This document shows positions 47,649-57,309 of a stretch of 64,000 nt of DNA, in pieces. The position numbers and the translations under genes are program-made. The notes under the pieces are model-generated. The model was not told the DNA's origin. It saw only the letters and a program-made list of their open reading frames with translations, and ran no database searches. Location: the NCBI RefSeq assembly GCF_001513975.1, contig NZ_KQ947990.1, positions 56,095 to 120,094 of the forward strand, in the 5' to 3' direction. The DNA comes from Streptomyces curacoi (lineage in GTDB: Bacteria > Actinomycetota > Actinomycetes > Streptomycetales > Streptomycetaceae). Each line of letters begins with the position of its first letter. Position 1 is the first letter of the stretch.

Positions 47649-48425
47649 ATGTCTGACGTTTCGCGTCCTTCGCCCACGGAAGCCCGCCCCGGGAGCCCTG
47701 CCGGGCCCCGTACGGCCGTCGTGATCCCGGCCGCCGGCCGGGGCGTGCGCCTTGGTCCGGGCGCCCCCAAAGCGCTTCGCGCGCTGAACGGCACGCCGAT
47801 GCTCATCCACGCCGTCCGCGCGATGGCCGCCTCCCGCGCCGTCTCCCTCGTGGTCGTCGTGGCCCCGCCGGACGGAGCCGCCGAGGTCAAGAGCCTGCTC
47901 GACGCGCACGCGCTGCCCGAGCGGACCGATTTCCTGGTGGTCCCCGGCGGGGAGTCGCGCCAGGAGTCGGTGAAGCTCGGCCTGGACGCGCTGCCGCCCG
48001 ACTACGACATCGTGCTGGTGCACGACGCGGCGCGCCCGCTGGTCCCGGTGGACACGGTGGACGCGGTGATCGAGGCGGTACGGGACGGCGCCTCGGCCGT
48101 CGTGCCCGCGCTGCCGCTCGCGGACACGGTCAAGGAGGTCGAGCCGGCAGCCGTCACCGGCGAGCCCGAACCGGTGGTCGCCACGCCGCAGCGCGCCCGC
48201 CTCCGCGCCGTACAGACCCCCCAGGGCTTCGACCGTGCCACGCTGATGCGTGCGCACGAGACGGTGACCGGCGACGTCACCGACGACGCCGGCATGGTGG
48301 AGCGGCTCGGCCTGACGGTGGTGGCCGTGCCCGGCCACGAGGAGGCCTTCAAGGTCACGCGCCCGCTGGACCTGGTCCTGGCGGAGGCGGTCCTGGCCCG
48401 CCGGAGGCTGAACGATGGCTTCTGA
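47649..48425 (+). CDS. ispD: 2-C-methyl-D-erythritol 4-phosphate cytidylyltransferase
   Basis: The 258-aa MEP pathway enzyme has the CTP-binding loop VIPAAGRGVRLGPGAPKALR, VVVVAPPDG, the metal site VLVHDAARPLVP, and ATPQRARLRAVQTPQGFDRA, then VTDDAGMVE. It makes CDP-methylerythritol. It overlaps ispF by 11 bp. Confidence 0.95.
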   Translation: MSDVSRPSPTEARPGSPAGPRTAVVIPAAGRGVRLGPGAPKALRALNGTPMLIHAVRAMAASRAVSLVVVVAPPDGAAEVKSLLDAHALPERTDFLVVPGGESRQESVKLGLDALPPDYDIVLVHDAARPLVPVDTVDAVIEAVRDGASAVVPALPLADTVKEVEPAAVTGEPEPVVATPQRARLRAVQTPQGFDRATLMRAHETVTGDVTDDAGMVERLGLTVVAVPGHEEAFKVTRPLDLVLAEAVLARRRLNDGF

Positions 48426-48912
48426 GACGGAAATGCCGCTGCCCCAGGTCGGCATCGGCACCGACATCCACGCCTTCGAGGAGGGCCGCGAGCTGTGGTG
48501 CGCGGGCCTGAAGTGGGAGGGCGAGGGACCGGGTCTCGCCGGTCACTCCGACGCGGACGTGGTCGCGCACGCCGCGTGCAACGCGCTGTTCTCGGCGGCC
48601 GGCCTCGGCGACCTGGGGCAGCACTTCGGCACGGGGCGCCCCGAGTGGTCCGGTGCCTCCGGGGTCGTACTCCTGACCGAGGCGGCCCGGATCGTGCGCG
48701 AGGCGGGCTTCCGGATCGGCAACATCGCCGTCCAGGTCGTCGGCCCCCGCCCCAAGATCGGCAAGCGGCGCGACGAGGCGCAGAAGATCCTGTCGGAGGC
48801 GGCCGGCGCACCGGTGTCCGTGTCGGGCGCGACCACGGACGGGCTGGGCTTCCCGGGGCGCGACGAGGGACTGATGGCGGTGGCCACGGCACTGGTGGTA
48901 CGGGCCGGCTGA
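48415..48912 (+). CDS. ispF: 2-C-methyl-D-erythritol 2,4-cyclodiphosphate synthase
   Basis: The 165-aa MEP enzyme has the zinc ligands in IGTDIHAFEEG (Asp, His) and LAGHSDADVVAHAACNALFS, and ATTDGLGFPGRDEG near the end. It forms the trimeric cyclodiphosphate synthase. The ATG start lies inside ispD, so translation is coupled. Confidence 0.95.
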   Translation: MASETEMPLPQVGIGTDIHAFEEGRELWCAGLKWEGEGPGLAGHSDADVVAHAACNALFSAAGLGDLGQHFGTGRPEWSGASGVVLLTEAARIVREAGFRIGNIAVQVVGPRPKIGKRRDEAQKILSEAAGAPVSVSGATTDGLGFPGRDEGLMAVATALVVRAG

Positions 48913-49001
48913 GCGGCACTCGCCGCGGGGGACGTCACGAATACGTCCCCCCTTGAGCCGAAGGTCCCAGGGCACTCCTGTCCGCCCACTACCCTGGTGT
49001 C

Positions 49002-50399
49002 GTGACCATTCGCCTGTACGACACCAGCGCCCGGCAGATCCGTGACTTCACCCCGCTCAAGCCGGGCTGTGTCTCGATCTACCTCTGTGGCGCCACCGTG
49101 CAGGCCGCGCCGCACATCGGGCACATCCGCTCCGGTCTCAACTTCGACATCATGCGCCGCTGGTTCGACTACCGCGGCTATGAGGTGACGTTCATCCGGA
49201 ACGTCACGGACATCGACGACAAGATCATCACCAAGTCGGTCGACCAGAACCGCCCTTGGTGGTCCATCGGCTACGAGAACGAGCGCGCCTTCACCGACGG
49301 CTACACCGCCCTCGGCTGCCTCCCGCCGACGTACGAGCCCCGCGCCACCGGCCACATCACCGAGATGGTCGAGATGATGCGCGGTCTCATCGAGCGCGGA
49401 CACGCCTACGAGGCGGACGGCAGCGTCTACTTCGACGTCCGCTCCTGGCCCTCCTACCTGGAGCTGTCCCGGCAGGACCTCGACGAGATGCGGCAGCCCG
49501 CCGAGGAGGGCATCACCGGCAAGCGGGACCCGCGCGACTTCGCGATGTGGAAGGCCGCCAAGCCGGGTGAGCCCGACTGGGAGACGCCGTGGGGCCGGGG
49601 CCGTCCGGGCTGGCACCTGGAGTGCTCGGCGATGGCGCACAAGTACCTGGGCTCCGCCTTCGACATCCACGGCGGCGGACTCGACCTGGTCTTCCCGCAC
49701 CACGAGAACGAGATCGCCCAGGCCAAGGCCTACGGCGACGAGTTCGCCCACTACTGGGTGCACAACGCCTGGGTCACCATGAGCGGCGAGAAGATGTCCA
49801 AGTCGCTCGGCAACAGCGTCCTGGTGTCCGAGATGGTCAAGCAGTGGCGCCCCATCGTCCTGCGCTACTACCTGGGCACCCCGCACTACCGCTCCACCAT
49901 CGAGTACAGCGAGGACGCCCTGCGCGAGGCCGAGTCGGCGTTCGCGCGCATCGAGGGCTTCGTGCAGCGCGTGGTGGAGAAGGCGGGCGTCGTCGAGCCG
50001 TCCGCCGAGGTGCCGCCCGCCTTCGCCGAGGCGATGGACGACGACTTGGGCGTCCCGCAGGCGCTCGCCGTTGTGCACACCACCGTCCGGCAGGGCAACA
50101 GCGCGCTGGCGGCCGACGACAAGGAAGCCGCCGTCGCCCGCTTCGCCGAGCTGCGGGCCATGCTCGGCGTCCTGGGCCTGGACCCGCTCGACCCGCACTG
50201 GGCCGGCGAGACCGACCGCGGCGAGGACCTCCACGGCGTGGTCGACACCCTGGTCCGCATGGTCCTCGACCAGCGCGAGGCGGCCCGCTCCCGCAAGGAC
50301 TGGGCCACCGCGGACGCCATCCGCGACCAGCTGGGCCAGTCGGGCCTCGTCATCGAGGACAGCCCGCAGGGGCCGCGCTGGAGCCTCGGCCCGCGGTAG
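49002..50399 (+). CDS. cysS: Cysteinyl-tRNA synthetase
   Basis: The 465-aa class I synthetase has the HIGH motif in PHIGHIRSGLNFDIMRRWF, the zinc Cys of YLCGATVQ and HLECSAMA, and KMSKS in SGEKMSKSLGNSVL. The C-terminal DALR and anticodon regions are complete. GTG 49002 begins the conserved TIRLYDTSARQIRDF. No T-box was recognised upstream. MshC, the Cys-ligating paralogue of mycothiol synthesis, is distinguished by different N-terminal features. Confidence 0.93.
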   Translation: MTIRLYDTSARQIRDFTPLKPGCVSIYLCGATVQAAPHIGHIRSGLNFDIMRRWFDYRGYEVTFIRNVTDIDDKIITKSVDQNRPWWSIGYENERAFTDGYTALGCLPPTYEPRATGHITEMVEMMRGLIERGHAYEADGSVYFDVRSWPSYLELSRQDLDEMRQPAEEGITGKRDPRDFAMWKAAKPGEPDWETPWGRGRPGWHLECSAMAHKYLGSAFDIHGGGLDLVFPHHENEIAQAKAYGDEFAHYWVHNAWVTMSGEKMSKSLGNSVLVSEMVKQWRPIVLRYYLGTPHYRSTIEYSEDALREAESAFARIEGFVQRVVEKAGVVEPSAEVPPAFAEAMDDDLGVPQALAVVHTTVRQGNSALAADDKEAAVARFAELRAMLGVLGLDPLDPHWAGETDRGEDLHGVVDTLVRMVLDQREAARSRKDWATADAIRDQLGQSGLVIEDSPQGPRWSLGPR

Positions 50400-50416
50400 C
50401 ACCGCGTTGATCGATT

Positions 50417-50442
50417 GTGCCGCCCGGGCCTCCGGGCGGCAC
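50417..50442 (+). terminator. Terminator after cysS
   Basis: GTGCCGCCCGG (50417-50427) pairs with CCGGGCGGCAC (50432-50442). Confidence 0.7.
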
Positions 50443-50488
50443 ACTGCATAGACGTACGTACGAACACTTCACGACAGACAGGTAGGTC

Positions 50489-51430
50489 ATGGCCGCGAAC
50501 AACCGCCGCATGTCCGGCAAGAAGGGCGCGCAGGTCGGCAGTGGCGGCCAGCGACGCAAGGGTCTGGAGGGCAAGGGCCCGACCCCGCCGGCCGAGATGC
50601 GCAAGGGGCACAAGAAGAACCGCATCGCCACCGCCAAGGCGAAGCAGGCCGTACGCCGTCCCGCGCCGCGCGGCCGTGGCGGCAAGGCGTCGTCCGAGCT
50701 GGTCGTCGGCCGCAACCCGGTGGTCGAGGCACTGCGCGGGGGCGTCCCGGCCTCCACGCTCTACGTCCAGCAGTTCATCGACAACGACGAGCGCGTCCGC
50801 GAGGCCCTCCAGCTCGCCGCCGAGCGCGGCGGCATCAACCTCATGGAGGCCCCGCGCCCCGAGCTGGACCGCATGACGAACGGCCTCAACCACCAGGGCC
50901 TGGTCCTCCAGGTCCCGCCCTACGAGTACGCCCACCCCGAGGACCTCGCCGACGCCGCCGCCGAGGAGGGCGAGGACCCGCTGATCGTCGCGCTCGACGG
51001 GGTGACCGACCCGCGCAACCTCGGTGCCGTCGTCCGCTCGGTCTCCGCCTTCGGCGGCCACGGCGTCGTCGTCCCCGAGCGCCGCGCCGCCGGCATGACC
51101 GCCGGTGCCTGGAAGACGTCCGCCGGTACGGCGGCCCGCACTCCCGTCGCCCGCGCCACGAACCTCACCCGCGCCCTGGAGTCGTACAAGAAGGCGGGCA
51201 TCGTGGTCGTCGGTCTCGCCGCCGACGGCGAGGTCGAACTCGGCGACCTGGAGGCCCTGGGGGGCCCGGTCGTCATCGTTGTGGGCAGCGAGGGCAAGGG
51301 CCTGTCCCGGCTCGTCGGCGAGACGTGCGACTTCCGCGTCCGCATCCCGATGCCGGGCGGCGCGGAGTCCCTCAACGCCGGTGTGGCGGCCGGAATCGTC
51401 CTGTACGAGGCGTCCCGCCGACGCGGCTGA
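50489..51430 (+). CDS. rlmB: 23S rRNA (guanosine-2'-O-)-methyltransferase RlmB
   Basis: The 313-aa SPOUT enzyme has a basic extended N terminus (MAANNRRMSGKKGAQVGSGG), a substrate-binding domain (ELVVGRNPVVEALRGGVPAS), and the SPOUT knot: PRNLGAVVRSVSAFGGHGVV, VVIVVGSEGKGLSRLV and MPGGAESLNAGVAAGIVLYE. It methylates G2251 of 23S rRNA (E. coli numbering). The AAGAAGGGCG-rich N-terminal tail is common in actinobacterial copies. Confidence 0.9.
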   Translation: MAANNRRMSGKKGAQVGSGGQRRKGLEGKGPTPPAEMRKGHKKNRIATAKAKQAVRRPAPRGRGGKASSELVVGRNPVVEALRGGVPASTLYVQQFIDNDERVREALQLAAERGGINLMEAPRPELDRMTNGLNHQGLVLQVPPYEYAHPEDLADAAAEEGEDPLIVALDGVTDPRNLGAVVRSVSAFGGHGVVVPERRAAGMTAGAWKTSAGTAARTPVARATNLTRALESYKKAGIVVVGLAADGEVELGDLEALGGPVVIVVGSEGKGLSRLVGETCDFRVRIPMPGGAESLNAGVAAGIVLYEASRRRG

Positions 51431-51558
51431 ACACATGTCCGTTGCGTCACCCGTGCGGGGTAATTCTGGTGACAGTGGTGCGACCTGCGCATCTTTGACG
51501 GAGTCCGGACAGATCCGGCCGGTCAAGGCAGTGTCCTAACGTCACGTCACTCGGTTAG

Positions 51559-53220
51559 TTGAGTGTGGACACCAGAACACCCCGCACACCCACGGGGGAC
51601 CGCTCGTCGGGATACGACGACGCTCCCGCGCTGAGCATGGTGAAGGTGCCGAGCGATCCGGCGCAGATCATCGTCAATCACGCGAGCTTCCGCGTGTTGT
51701 TGGGCGCGTCGACCGGGCGCACCAAATCCCCGCGCATCGCACGGCACTTCAGCGCCACCGAGGACACCGCCCGCATCCCCGTCGTCAACGCGGCCGCCAG
51801 AGCGGGCGCGGCCCCCGGCGCCCGCCGCCGGGTCTCCGTCTGGAACGGCACGTCCGCGCCCGACGACACCGGAGCCCACCGGCTGCTCCAGGCCGTGCGG
51901 GACGGCAGCGTCCGCCACGGCGACGAGCCGGTCCCCGGCGGCGGGGGCACCCAGGTCATCCCACGCGTGGCGGTCGGCGGCTATGACGGCCGCTACGAGG
52001 GTGGTTACGACGACGCGTTGGAGCAGACCGTCGAAACGCCGCTCGTGGGCGCGCAGCGCACGCACGAGTCCGTCGAGACCCGGCTCCTGCCCCACATGCG
52101 CACCGTCGAGAGCGCCTACGACGATCAAGTGCCGTACGACGGGGAAGCGGCCTACGACGACGGCGTCTTCGAGGAAGCCGACGGGGCGGCCGAGACCGAC
52201 ACGCCGCTCAAACGGCACGGCGACGACCCGGCGCGGCACGCCTACTACCCCGGCCGCCGGATGAACCTGGGCGTCGTCCTCCTCCCCCTGCGCGTCTTCC
52301 TCGGCTTCATCTCCATCTACGCCGGCATGGGCAAGCTGTGCGACCCCGTCTACTTCGACGGTGGCAAGCGCGGCTCGATGGTGAAGTGGCTCAACACCCT
52401 GCACCCCTGGGAAGTCGCCGAGCCGCTCCGCCAGTTCGCTCTCGAACACCCCATCGGTTCCGGCCTCGTCATCGCCTTCTTCCAGGTCATCGTGGGCGTC
52501 CTCACGGTCCTGGGCTGCTGGCAGCGGGTCGCGGCCGTCGTCGGCGCCCTGCTGTCCGCCGCGCTCCTGGTCACCGTCAGCTGGAAGAGCGTCCCCGTCT
52601 ACGACGCCCCTGACATCATCTACCTCGCCGCGTGGTCCCCGCTGATCATCGCCGGCGCCCCCGTCTACTCGATCGACGGCCGCCTCGCCGGCATGGCCTG
52701 GCGCCGTCTCGGCCCCCGCTCCGACATCTGGGAGCTGCGCAGCTACGTCCTGCGCCGCGGCGCCCTGATCACGGTGATCGTCACCGGCCTCACTCTGCTG
52801 GTCGGCTCCCTGCTCGGCGGTGCCGTCCGCGACGCCGACCGCGTGGTCGTCCCCGGGCCCGGTGAGGCGCCCCGCAACGAACTGCCCGGCTCGCCCCTGC
52901 CGCAGGAGCCCGACAAGCGTCACAAGAGGACGCCGTCGGCCGCCGACTCGCCCACCCAGGGCGCCACGTCGGGCGCGGCCACCCCGTCCGGTGCCGCGAC
53001 CACGCCGGGCGCCACCAGCGACGCGGGCAGCGTCGGCGCCGGTATGCCCAGCCAGACGCAGGGCACCGCGGGGCAGGCCCCGCCGCAGCAGTCCACCCCG
53101 GCCGACCAGGCACCCAGCACCAGCACCGGCCCGACCGGCGGCCCGTCCTCCGGCGGCGGCTCGACCGGCGGGGATTCCTCCTCCGGCGAACCGGGCCTCG
53201 TGGGCGGCCTGTTGGGGTAG
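51559..53220 (+). CDS. DoxX-family membrane protein with long tails
   Basis: The 553-aa protein (TTG 51559 or GTG 51565 as start) has a long hydrophilic N terminus (1-235) rich in Asp/Tyr (RYEGGYDDALEQTVETP), a four-helix DoxX domain (about 237-395: LGVVLLPLRVFLGFISIYAG, MGKLCDPVYFDGG, LVIAFFQVIVGVLTVLG), another helix (about 410-430), and a low-complexity Thr/Ser/Gly/Pro tail. DoxX proteins in actinobacteria work with SodA and SseA-type sulfurtransferase in thiol stress (mycobacterial MRC complex); that link is by analogy. Similar long forms occur in streptomycetes. Confidence 0.8.
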   Translation: MSVDTRTPRTPTGDRSSGYDDAPALSMVKVPSDPAQIIVNHASFRVLLGASTGRTKSPRIARHFSATEDTARIPVVNAAARAGAAPGARRRVSVWNGTSAPDDTGAHRLLQAVRDGSVRHGDEPVPGGGGTQVIPRVAVGGYDGRYEGGYDDALEQTVETPLVGAQRTHESVETRLLPHMRTVESAYDDQVPYDGEAAYDDGVFEEADGAAETDTPLKRHGDDPARHAYYPGRRMNLGVVLLPLRVFLGFISIYAGMGKLCDPVYFDGGKRGSMVKWLNTLHPWEVAEPLRQFALEHPIGSGLVIAFFQVIVGVLTVLGCWQRVAAVVGALLSAALLVTVSWKSVPVYDAPDIIYLAAWSPLIIAGAPVYSIDGRLAGMAWRRLGPRSDIWELRSYVLRRGALITVIVTGLTLLVGSLLGGAVRDADRVVVPGPGEAPRNELPGSPLPQEPDKRHKRTPSAADSPTQGATSGAATPSGAATTPGATSDAGSVGAGMPSQTQGTAGQAPPQQSTPADQAPSTSTGPTGGPSSGGGSTGGDSSSGEPGLVGGLLG

Positions 53221-53277
53221 AGACCTCGGCAGGCGGCCCACCGGCCGACACGCACAACAGAATGCCGAGTACGACGA

Positions 53278-53311
53278 CGATGGGCCCCGGAGACGATTCC
53301 GGGGCCCATCG
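53278..53311 (+). terminator. Terminator after the DoxX gene
   Basis: CGATGGGCCCCGGA (53278-53291) pairs perfectly with TCCGGGGCCCATCG (53298-53311), loop 6 nt. Confidence 0.85.
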
Positions 53312-53448
53312 CCGTGGGACGCCATGCCGCCCCCTGCGGCTTGCCCGGCGCGGCGCCTGAGCGGACCCGTTGCGGTCGCCCCCGGCCTTTCCTCGCCCCC
53401 GCCGCCCCTACCCGTCCCACCTCCAGGGGCTCCGCCCCTTCGACCCCG

Positions 53449-53525
53449 CCAGGGGGGGGGCTGCCGCCCCCTGGACCCCCGCTTCGGCCCTGAAGGGGCC
53501 TCGTCCTCAAACGCCGGACGGGCTG
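53449..53525 (+). repeat. Dispersed intergenic element, copy B
   Basis: It opens with a G-run hairpin (CCAGGGGG / CCCCCTGG), then GGCCCTGAAGGGGCCTCGTC and CAAACGCCGGACGGGCTG, the same sequence order as 5-78. It lies 66 bp before copy 2 of the ~170-bp element. Confidence 0.75.
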
Positions 53526-53590
53526 ACCAATGCCGACCGGCGTCGATGGGGCGCGTACCCCCGCGGCGCCGCAGTCGCCCACGGCGGGAA

Positions 53591-53764
53591 GGGGACGTGT
53601 CGGGGGGTGTCCGCCCGCAGTGGCCGGCGTCAACGCGCGGCACCTCTTGGCCTAAGGGTGCCGCCGGTCCGAGGACGGACACCCCCCGGCGCGGCCCCGC
53701 CCCACAACGCAACCCAAGGCGCTACGCGCACCCCCACCCACCCGCGCAGGCTGCCGCAGGCATC
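53591..53764 (+). repeat. Dispersed ~170-bp intergenic element, copy 2
   Basis: It matches 30555-30726: GGGGACGTGTC, GTGTCCGCCCGCAGTGGCCG, CGCCGGTCCGAGGACGGACA, CCCCCGGCGCGGCCCC and the GGCTGCCGCAGGCAT end. The centre differs (AACGCGCGGCACCTCTTGG). A hairpin between GGGGGGTGTCC and GGACACCCCCC is possible. The 568-bp interval 53221-53788 has no gene. Confidence 0.75.
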
Positions 53765-53788
53765 GCACCCGCCCCACCGCCGGAGGCG

Positions 53789-54520
53789 TCAGCGGCCCAG
53801 CGCCGCCAGTTCCTTCGCTGCCTCCGTCAGGTCCTTCGCGGTGTCGATGGCCCGCCAGTACGCGCCCTGGGGGATCGGGAAGCCGGCCAGGCGGCGTTCT
53901 CGGGCCAGGTGGGGGAAGGTGGTGCGTTCGTGGTCGCCGCGTTCGGGGAGGAGGCCGGCGAAGGCGGGCGAGAAGACGTAGACACCCGCGTTGATCTCGA
54001 AGGTCGACGGCGGGGACTCGATGAAGTCCGTGATGTGGCCGAAGCCGTCCGTCTTGACCGCCCCCCACGGGATGCGCGGCCGGGCGAGGGCCAGCGTCGC
54101 GACGGCATCGCGCTCGGTGTGGAAGTCGGCCATGTCGCGCAGCGAGAAACGGGTCCAGATGTCGCCGTTGGTGGCGTACCACGGCTTGTCGGGGTGCGGC
54201 AGGTGCGCCGCCGCGTACTTCAGTCCGCCGCCCCGGCCGAGCGGCTCCGTCTCGACGACGGTCGTGACGCGCACCGGGAGGTCGGCCGTCTTCAGCCAGT
54301 CCTGCAGGACCTCGGCGAGGTGGCCGCAACTGACCACCACGTCCGTCACGCCCTCCTCGGCGAGCCAGGCGAGCTGGTGGCCGATGATCGGCGTCCCCGT
54401 GCCGGGGATCTCGACCATCGGCTTGGGCCGGTCATCGGTGTACGGACGCAGACGGGAACCCTGGCCCCCGGCGAGCACGACGGCTTGAACGGGGCGGGAC
54501 GCGGCGTTCGGATCAGTCAT
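53789..54520 (-). CDS. Sugar-1-phosphate nucleotidyltransferase
   Basis: The 243-aa protein has the nucleotide loop LAGGQGSRLRPYTDDRPKPM, the mid NGDIWTRF metal Asp and VVETEPLGRGGGLKYAA. The length (243 aa) and lack of a beta-helix tail suggest a short ManC/GlmU- or HddC-type GDP- or UDP-sugar pyrophosphorylase. The sugar cannot be told. It is a lone gene between a repeat-rich interval and a small membrane protein. Confidence 0.85.
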   Translation of the reverse strand: MTDPNAASRPVQAVVLAGGQGSRLRPYTDDRPKPMVEIPGTGTPIIGHQLAWLAEEGVTDVVVSCGHLAEVLQDWLKTADLPVRVTTVVETEPLGRGGGLKYAAAHLPHPDKPWYATNGDIWTRFSLRDMADFHTERDAVATLALARPRIPWGAVKTDGFGHITDFIESPPSTFEINAGVYVFSPAFAGLLPERGDHERTTFPHLARERRLAGFPIPQGAYWRAIDTAKDLTEAAKELAALGR

Positions 54521-54632
54521 GACCGAACTGTACGCGGCGCCCCGCTCGCGGCATTCGCCGACAACCATTCGTGAATCAGCCGTTACGGTCTGGAACGGAA
54601 GTGTTCCTCTGAGCAGCTGTTCTGAACGGTGG

Positions 54633-55091
54633 CTACCTGTGCGCCGCCGCCACGCCCGACGCGAAGGCGGTGTCGCAGACCGGGCGGGCATACGACTGCG
54701 CCCGCGTCGGACCGTACACGCGCACCGCGGCGCGGCCAAGGGCGCGGGCGATCGAGGCACAGTGCCGGGCGAGCGACGGGCGCTCGTTGACGGCCTGCTG
54801 GAGGTGGGTGAGGGCGACGCCCGGGTTCTTCTCCTGCAGCTCGGTCAGGAGCCGGTCGCGCAGCACGTCCTGTGGGGCGCGCGGAGCGGTGTTCTTCGCG
54901 TCACCCGCGGTTGTGACGTCGGTCGCGGCGAGCACCGAGTCCGAGGGGTTCCCCGACCAGTTGACCCGGGTGACCGCGAGGGTCCCGGAGAGCACCAGGA
55001 CGACGGGCAGGACGAGGGCGAGAGTGCGGCCGAGCTGGCGGGCGGGGCCCCGGTGGCCGCGTCGTGTCTGTTGGGTGGTGGAGTGCTTCAC
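54633..55091 (-). CDS. Hypothetical membrane-anchored protein
   Basis: The 152-aa protein has a basic N terminus, one helix (about 23-41: LALVLPVVLVLSGTLAVTR), then a soluble outside domain (NWSGNPSDSVLAATDVTTAG, ARHCASIARALGRAAVRVYG) with two Cys (residues ~110 and ~139). No family was recognised. It is conserved next to msiK in my memory of Streptomyces genomes, but this was not checked. Confidence 0.65.
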   Translation of the reverse strand: MKHSTTQQTRRGHRGPARQLGRTLALVLPVVLVLSGTLAVTRVNWSGNPSDSVLAATDVTTAGDAKNTAPRAPQDVLRDRLLTELQEKNPGVALTHLQQAVNERPSLARHCASIARALGRAAVRVYGPTRAQSYARPVCDTAFASGVAAAHR

Positions 55092-55228
55092 GCGAGTGAG
55101 GGTAGCGTTCGGTACTGATATGGCGACATTTAGTCACCGGTTCGGGGGATGAAGCAATGGCCTTCCCTTGGTCCTGTGTTGACGTACAGCGCTCGAAATG
55201 ACCCGGTCTGCCGGGGTATTTGTCGACA

Positions 55229-55261
55229 ACGAAAAGGGCCCCGCAGCGCTCTGCGGGGCCC
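55229..55261 (-). terminator. Terminator of msiK
   Basis: GGGCCCCGCAG (55236-55246) and CTGCGGGGCCC (55251-55261); on the minus strand the stem is followed by TTTT, so it terminates msiK. Confidence 0.85.
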
Positions 55262-55325
55262 GCTTCGTCAACCTGGGTGAATTACCCGGGGTTGTACTGC
55301 CTCTGTTCGCTCTTCAGACGCGCCC

Positions 55326-56414
<1,089 letters not shown>

Positions 56415-56481
56415 GGTGAATGGGCCCCCTTCTACCGGCAGGAACGTGCCGGACGATCCGTTGTAGGAAGGTGGTTGGTTT

Positions 56482-56499
56482 AGTCCACACGTGTGGACT
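56482..56499. promoter_or_regulatory. Perfect palindrome upstream of msiK
   Basis: AGTCCACAC-GTGTGGACT, 18 bp, 68-85 bp upstream of the start codon. It is not the DasR dre consensus (A(C/G)TGGTCTAGACCA(C/G)T) as I know it, although msiK is reported to be controlled by DasR and Rok7B7 in S. coelicolor. A different regulator or a Rok-type site is possible. Confidence 0.65.
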
Positions 56500-56632
56500 G
56501 GATCTGGACGCTACCTGGCGTTCGCCCGCTCTGTCAGTACCCGGAGGCATGTGAACTTCGCGGAAATTTTCGACAGGGCCTCCCCGGAACCTGGGTACAC
56601 TGCACGGGCGCGTGCGCATCAGGCGTGTGCAG

Positions 56633-56707
56633 GCCTCCTTAGCTCAGCTGGTCCAGAGCGGCTGTCTTGTAAACAGCAGGTCGTCGGTTCGAATCCGACA
56701 GGGGGCT
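56633..56707 (+). tRNA. tRNA-Thr (anticodon TGT)
   Basis: A 75-nt cloverleaf: acceptor GCCTCCT (56633-56639) with AGGGGGC (56700-56706), D arm AGCTCAGCTGGTCCAGAGC, anticodon loop CTTGTAA with TGT, T arm GTCGG-TTCGAAT-CCGAC, and discriminator T. The CCA end is not encoded. It is the boundary between conserved genes and the secreted-protein cluster. Confidence 0.95.
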
Positions 56708-56995
56708 CCGACAGCGGGGATCACCCCGCCGCAGTGGGCGCGGCAGTAGTGAGCGCCACCATGTGGCCACGTTCCGCCCATGGGCCGCTACTGCCCGCCA
56801 CCGGCCGCTTCGGCCTCTTCCCGATGCCTGCGGGCACTCCTTCTCGGCTTCGCCGATGCAACCCCCTACGCACCATGTCCCTGATGGGACACGGGACATG
56901 GACCGGCATGGAACCGTGTCGCTACTGCTAGTGTTCGTTCCGTCACAGTGGGCAATCAGCCTCAATGTACATGTAGTGAAAGAACCGAGGGTTCC

Positions 56996-57232
56996 ATGCG
57001 CAAGCTTCAGCAGGTCATGATCGTCGCAGCGGCGGCCGGCAGCCTGGGCGCCATCGGCGCCGGTACCGGTGTCGCCTACGACCGTGCGCCGCACGTCTCC
57101 GACCTCTACCGCCCGTACCAGGAGTGCAGCCCGCAGACGGTGGCGGAGGGCAATGTCCCGCTCGCCGTGCTCGGTCTCTCCGAGACGTTCGACACCACCT
57201 GCGGCCAGTTCAACAACGCCTTCACCGGCTGA
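56996..57232 (+). CDS. Small secreted protein, group B (RPYQECSPQ)
   Basis: The 78-aa protein has a signal peptide (MRKLQQVMIVAAAAGSLGAI, then GAGTGVA) and a short mature part with LYRPYQECSPQTVAEGNVPL, AVLGLSETFDTTCGQFNNAF; two Cys could form a disulfide. The core is shared with the 159-aa product at 61042-61521 (FRPYQECSPQ..LNAAVPVAVL). ATG 56996 is preceded by CCGAGGGTTCC, also found before other cluster genes. No known family was recognised. Confidence 0.75.
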   Translation: MRKLQQVMIVAAAAGSLGAIGAGTGVAYDRAPHVSDLYRPYQECSPQTVAEGNVPLAVLGLSETFDTTCGQFNNAFTG

Positions 57233-57265
57233 GGTCGCCGGCGTAGTCGTGCGCGACTCCTTCCG

Positions 57266-57299
57266 CGGGCCCCTTCGGGCTCACCCCCGAAGGGGCCCG
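57266..57299 (+). terminator. Terminator after the first cluster gene
   Basis: CGGGCCCCTTCGGG (57266-57279) pairs perfectly with CCCGAAGGGGCCCG (57286-57299). Confidence 0.8.
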
Positions 57300-57309
57300 T
57301 TCACGCGCG

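Noticed and set aside
48913..49001. T-box riboswitch upstream of cysS
   Set aside because: The gap is only 89 bp, contains no T-box sequence (UGGN-type bulge context), and actinobacterial T-boxes usually serve ileS.
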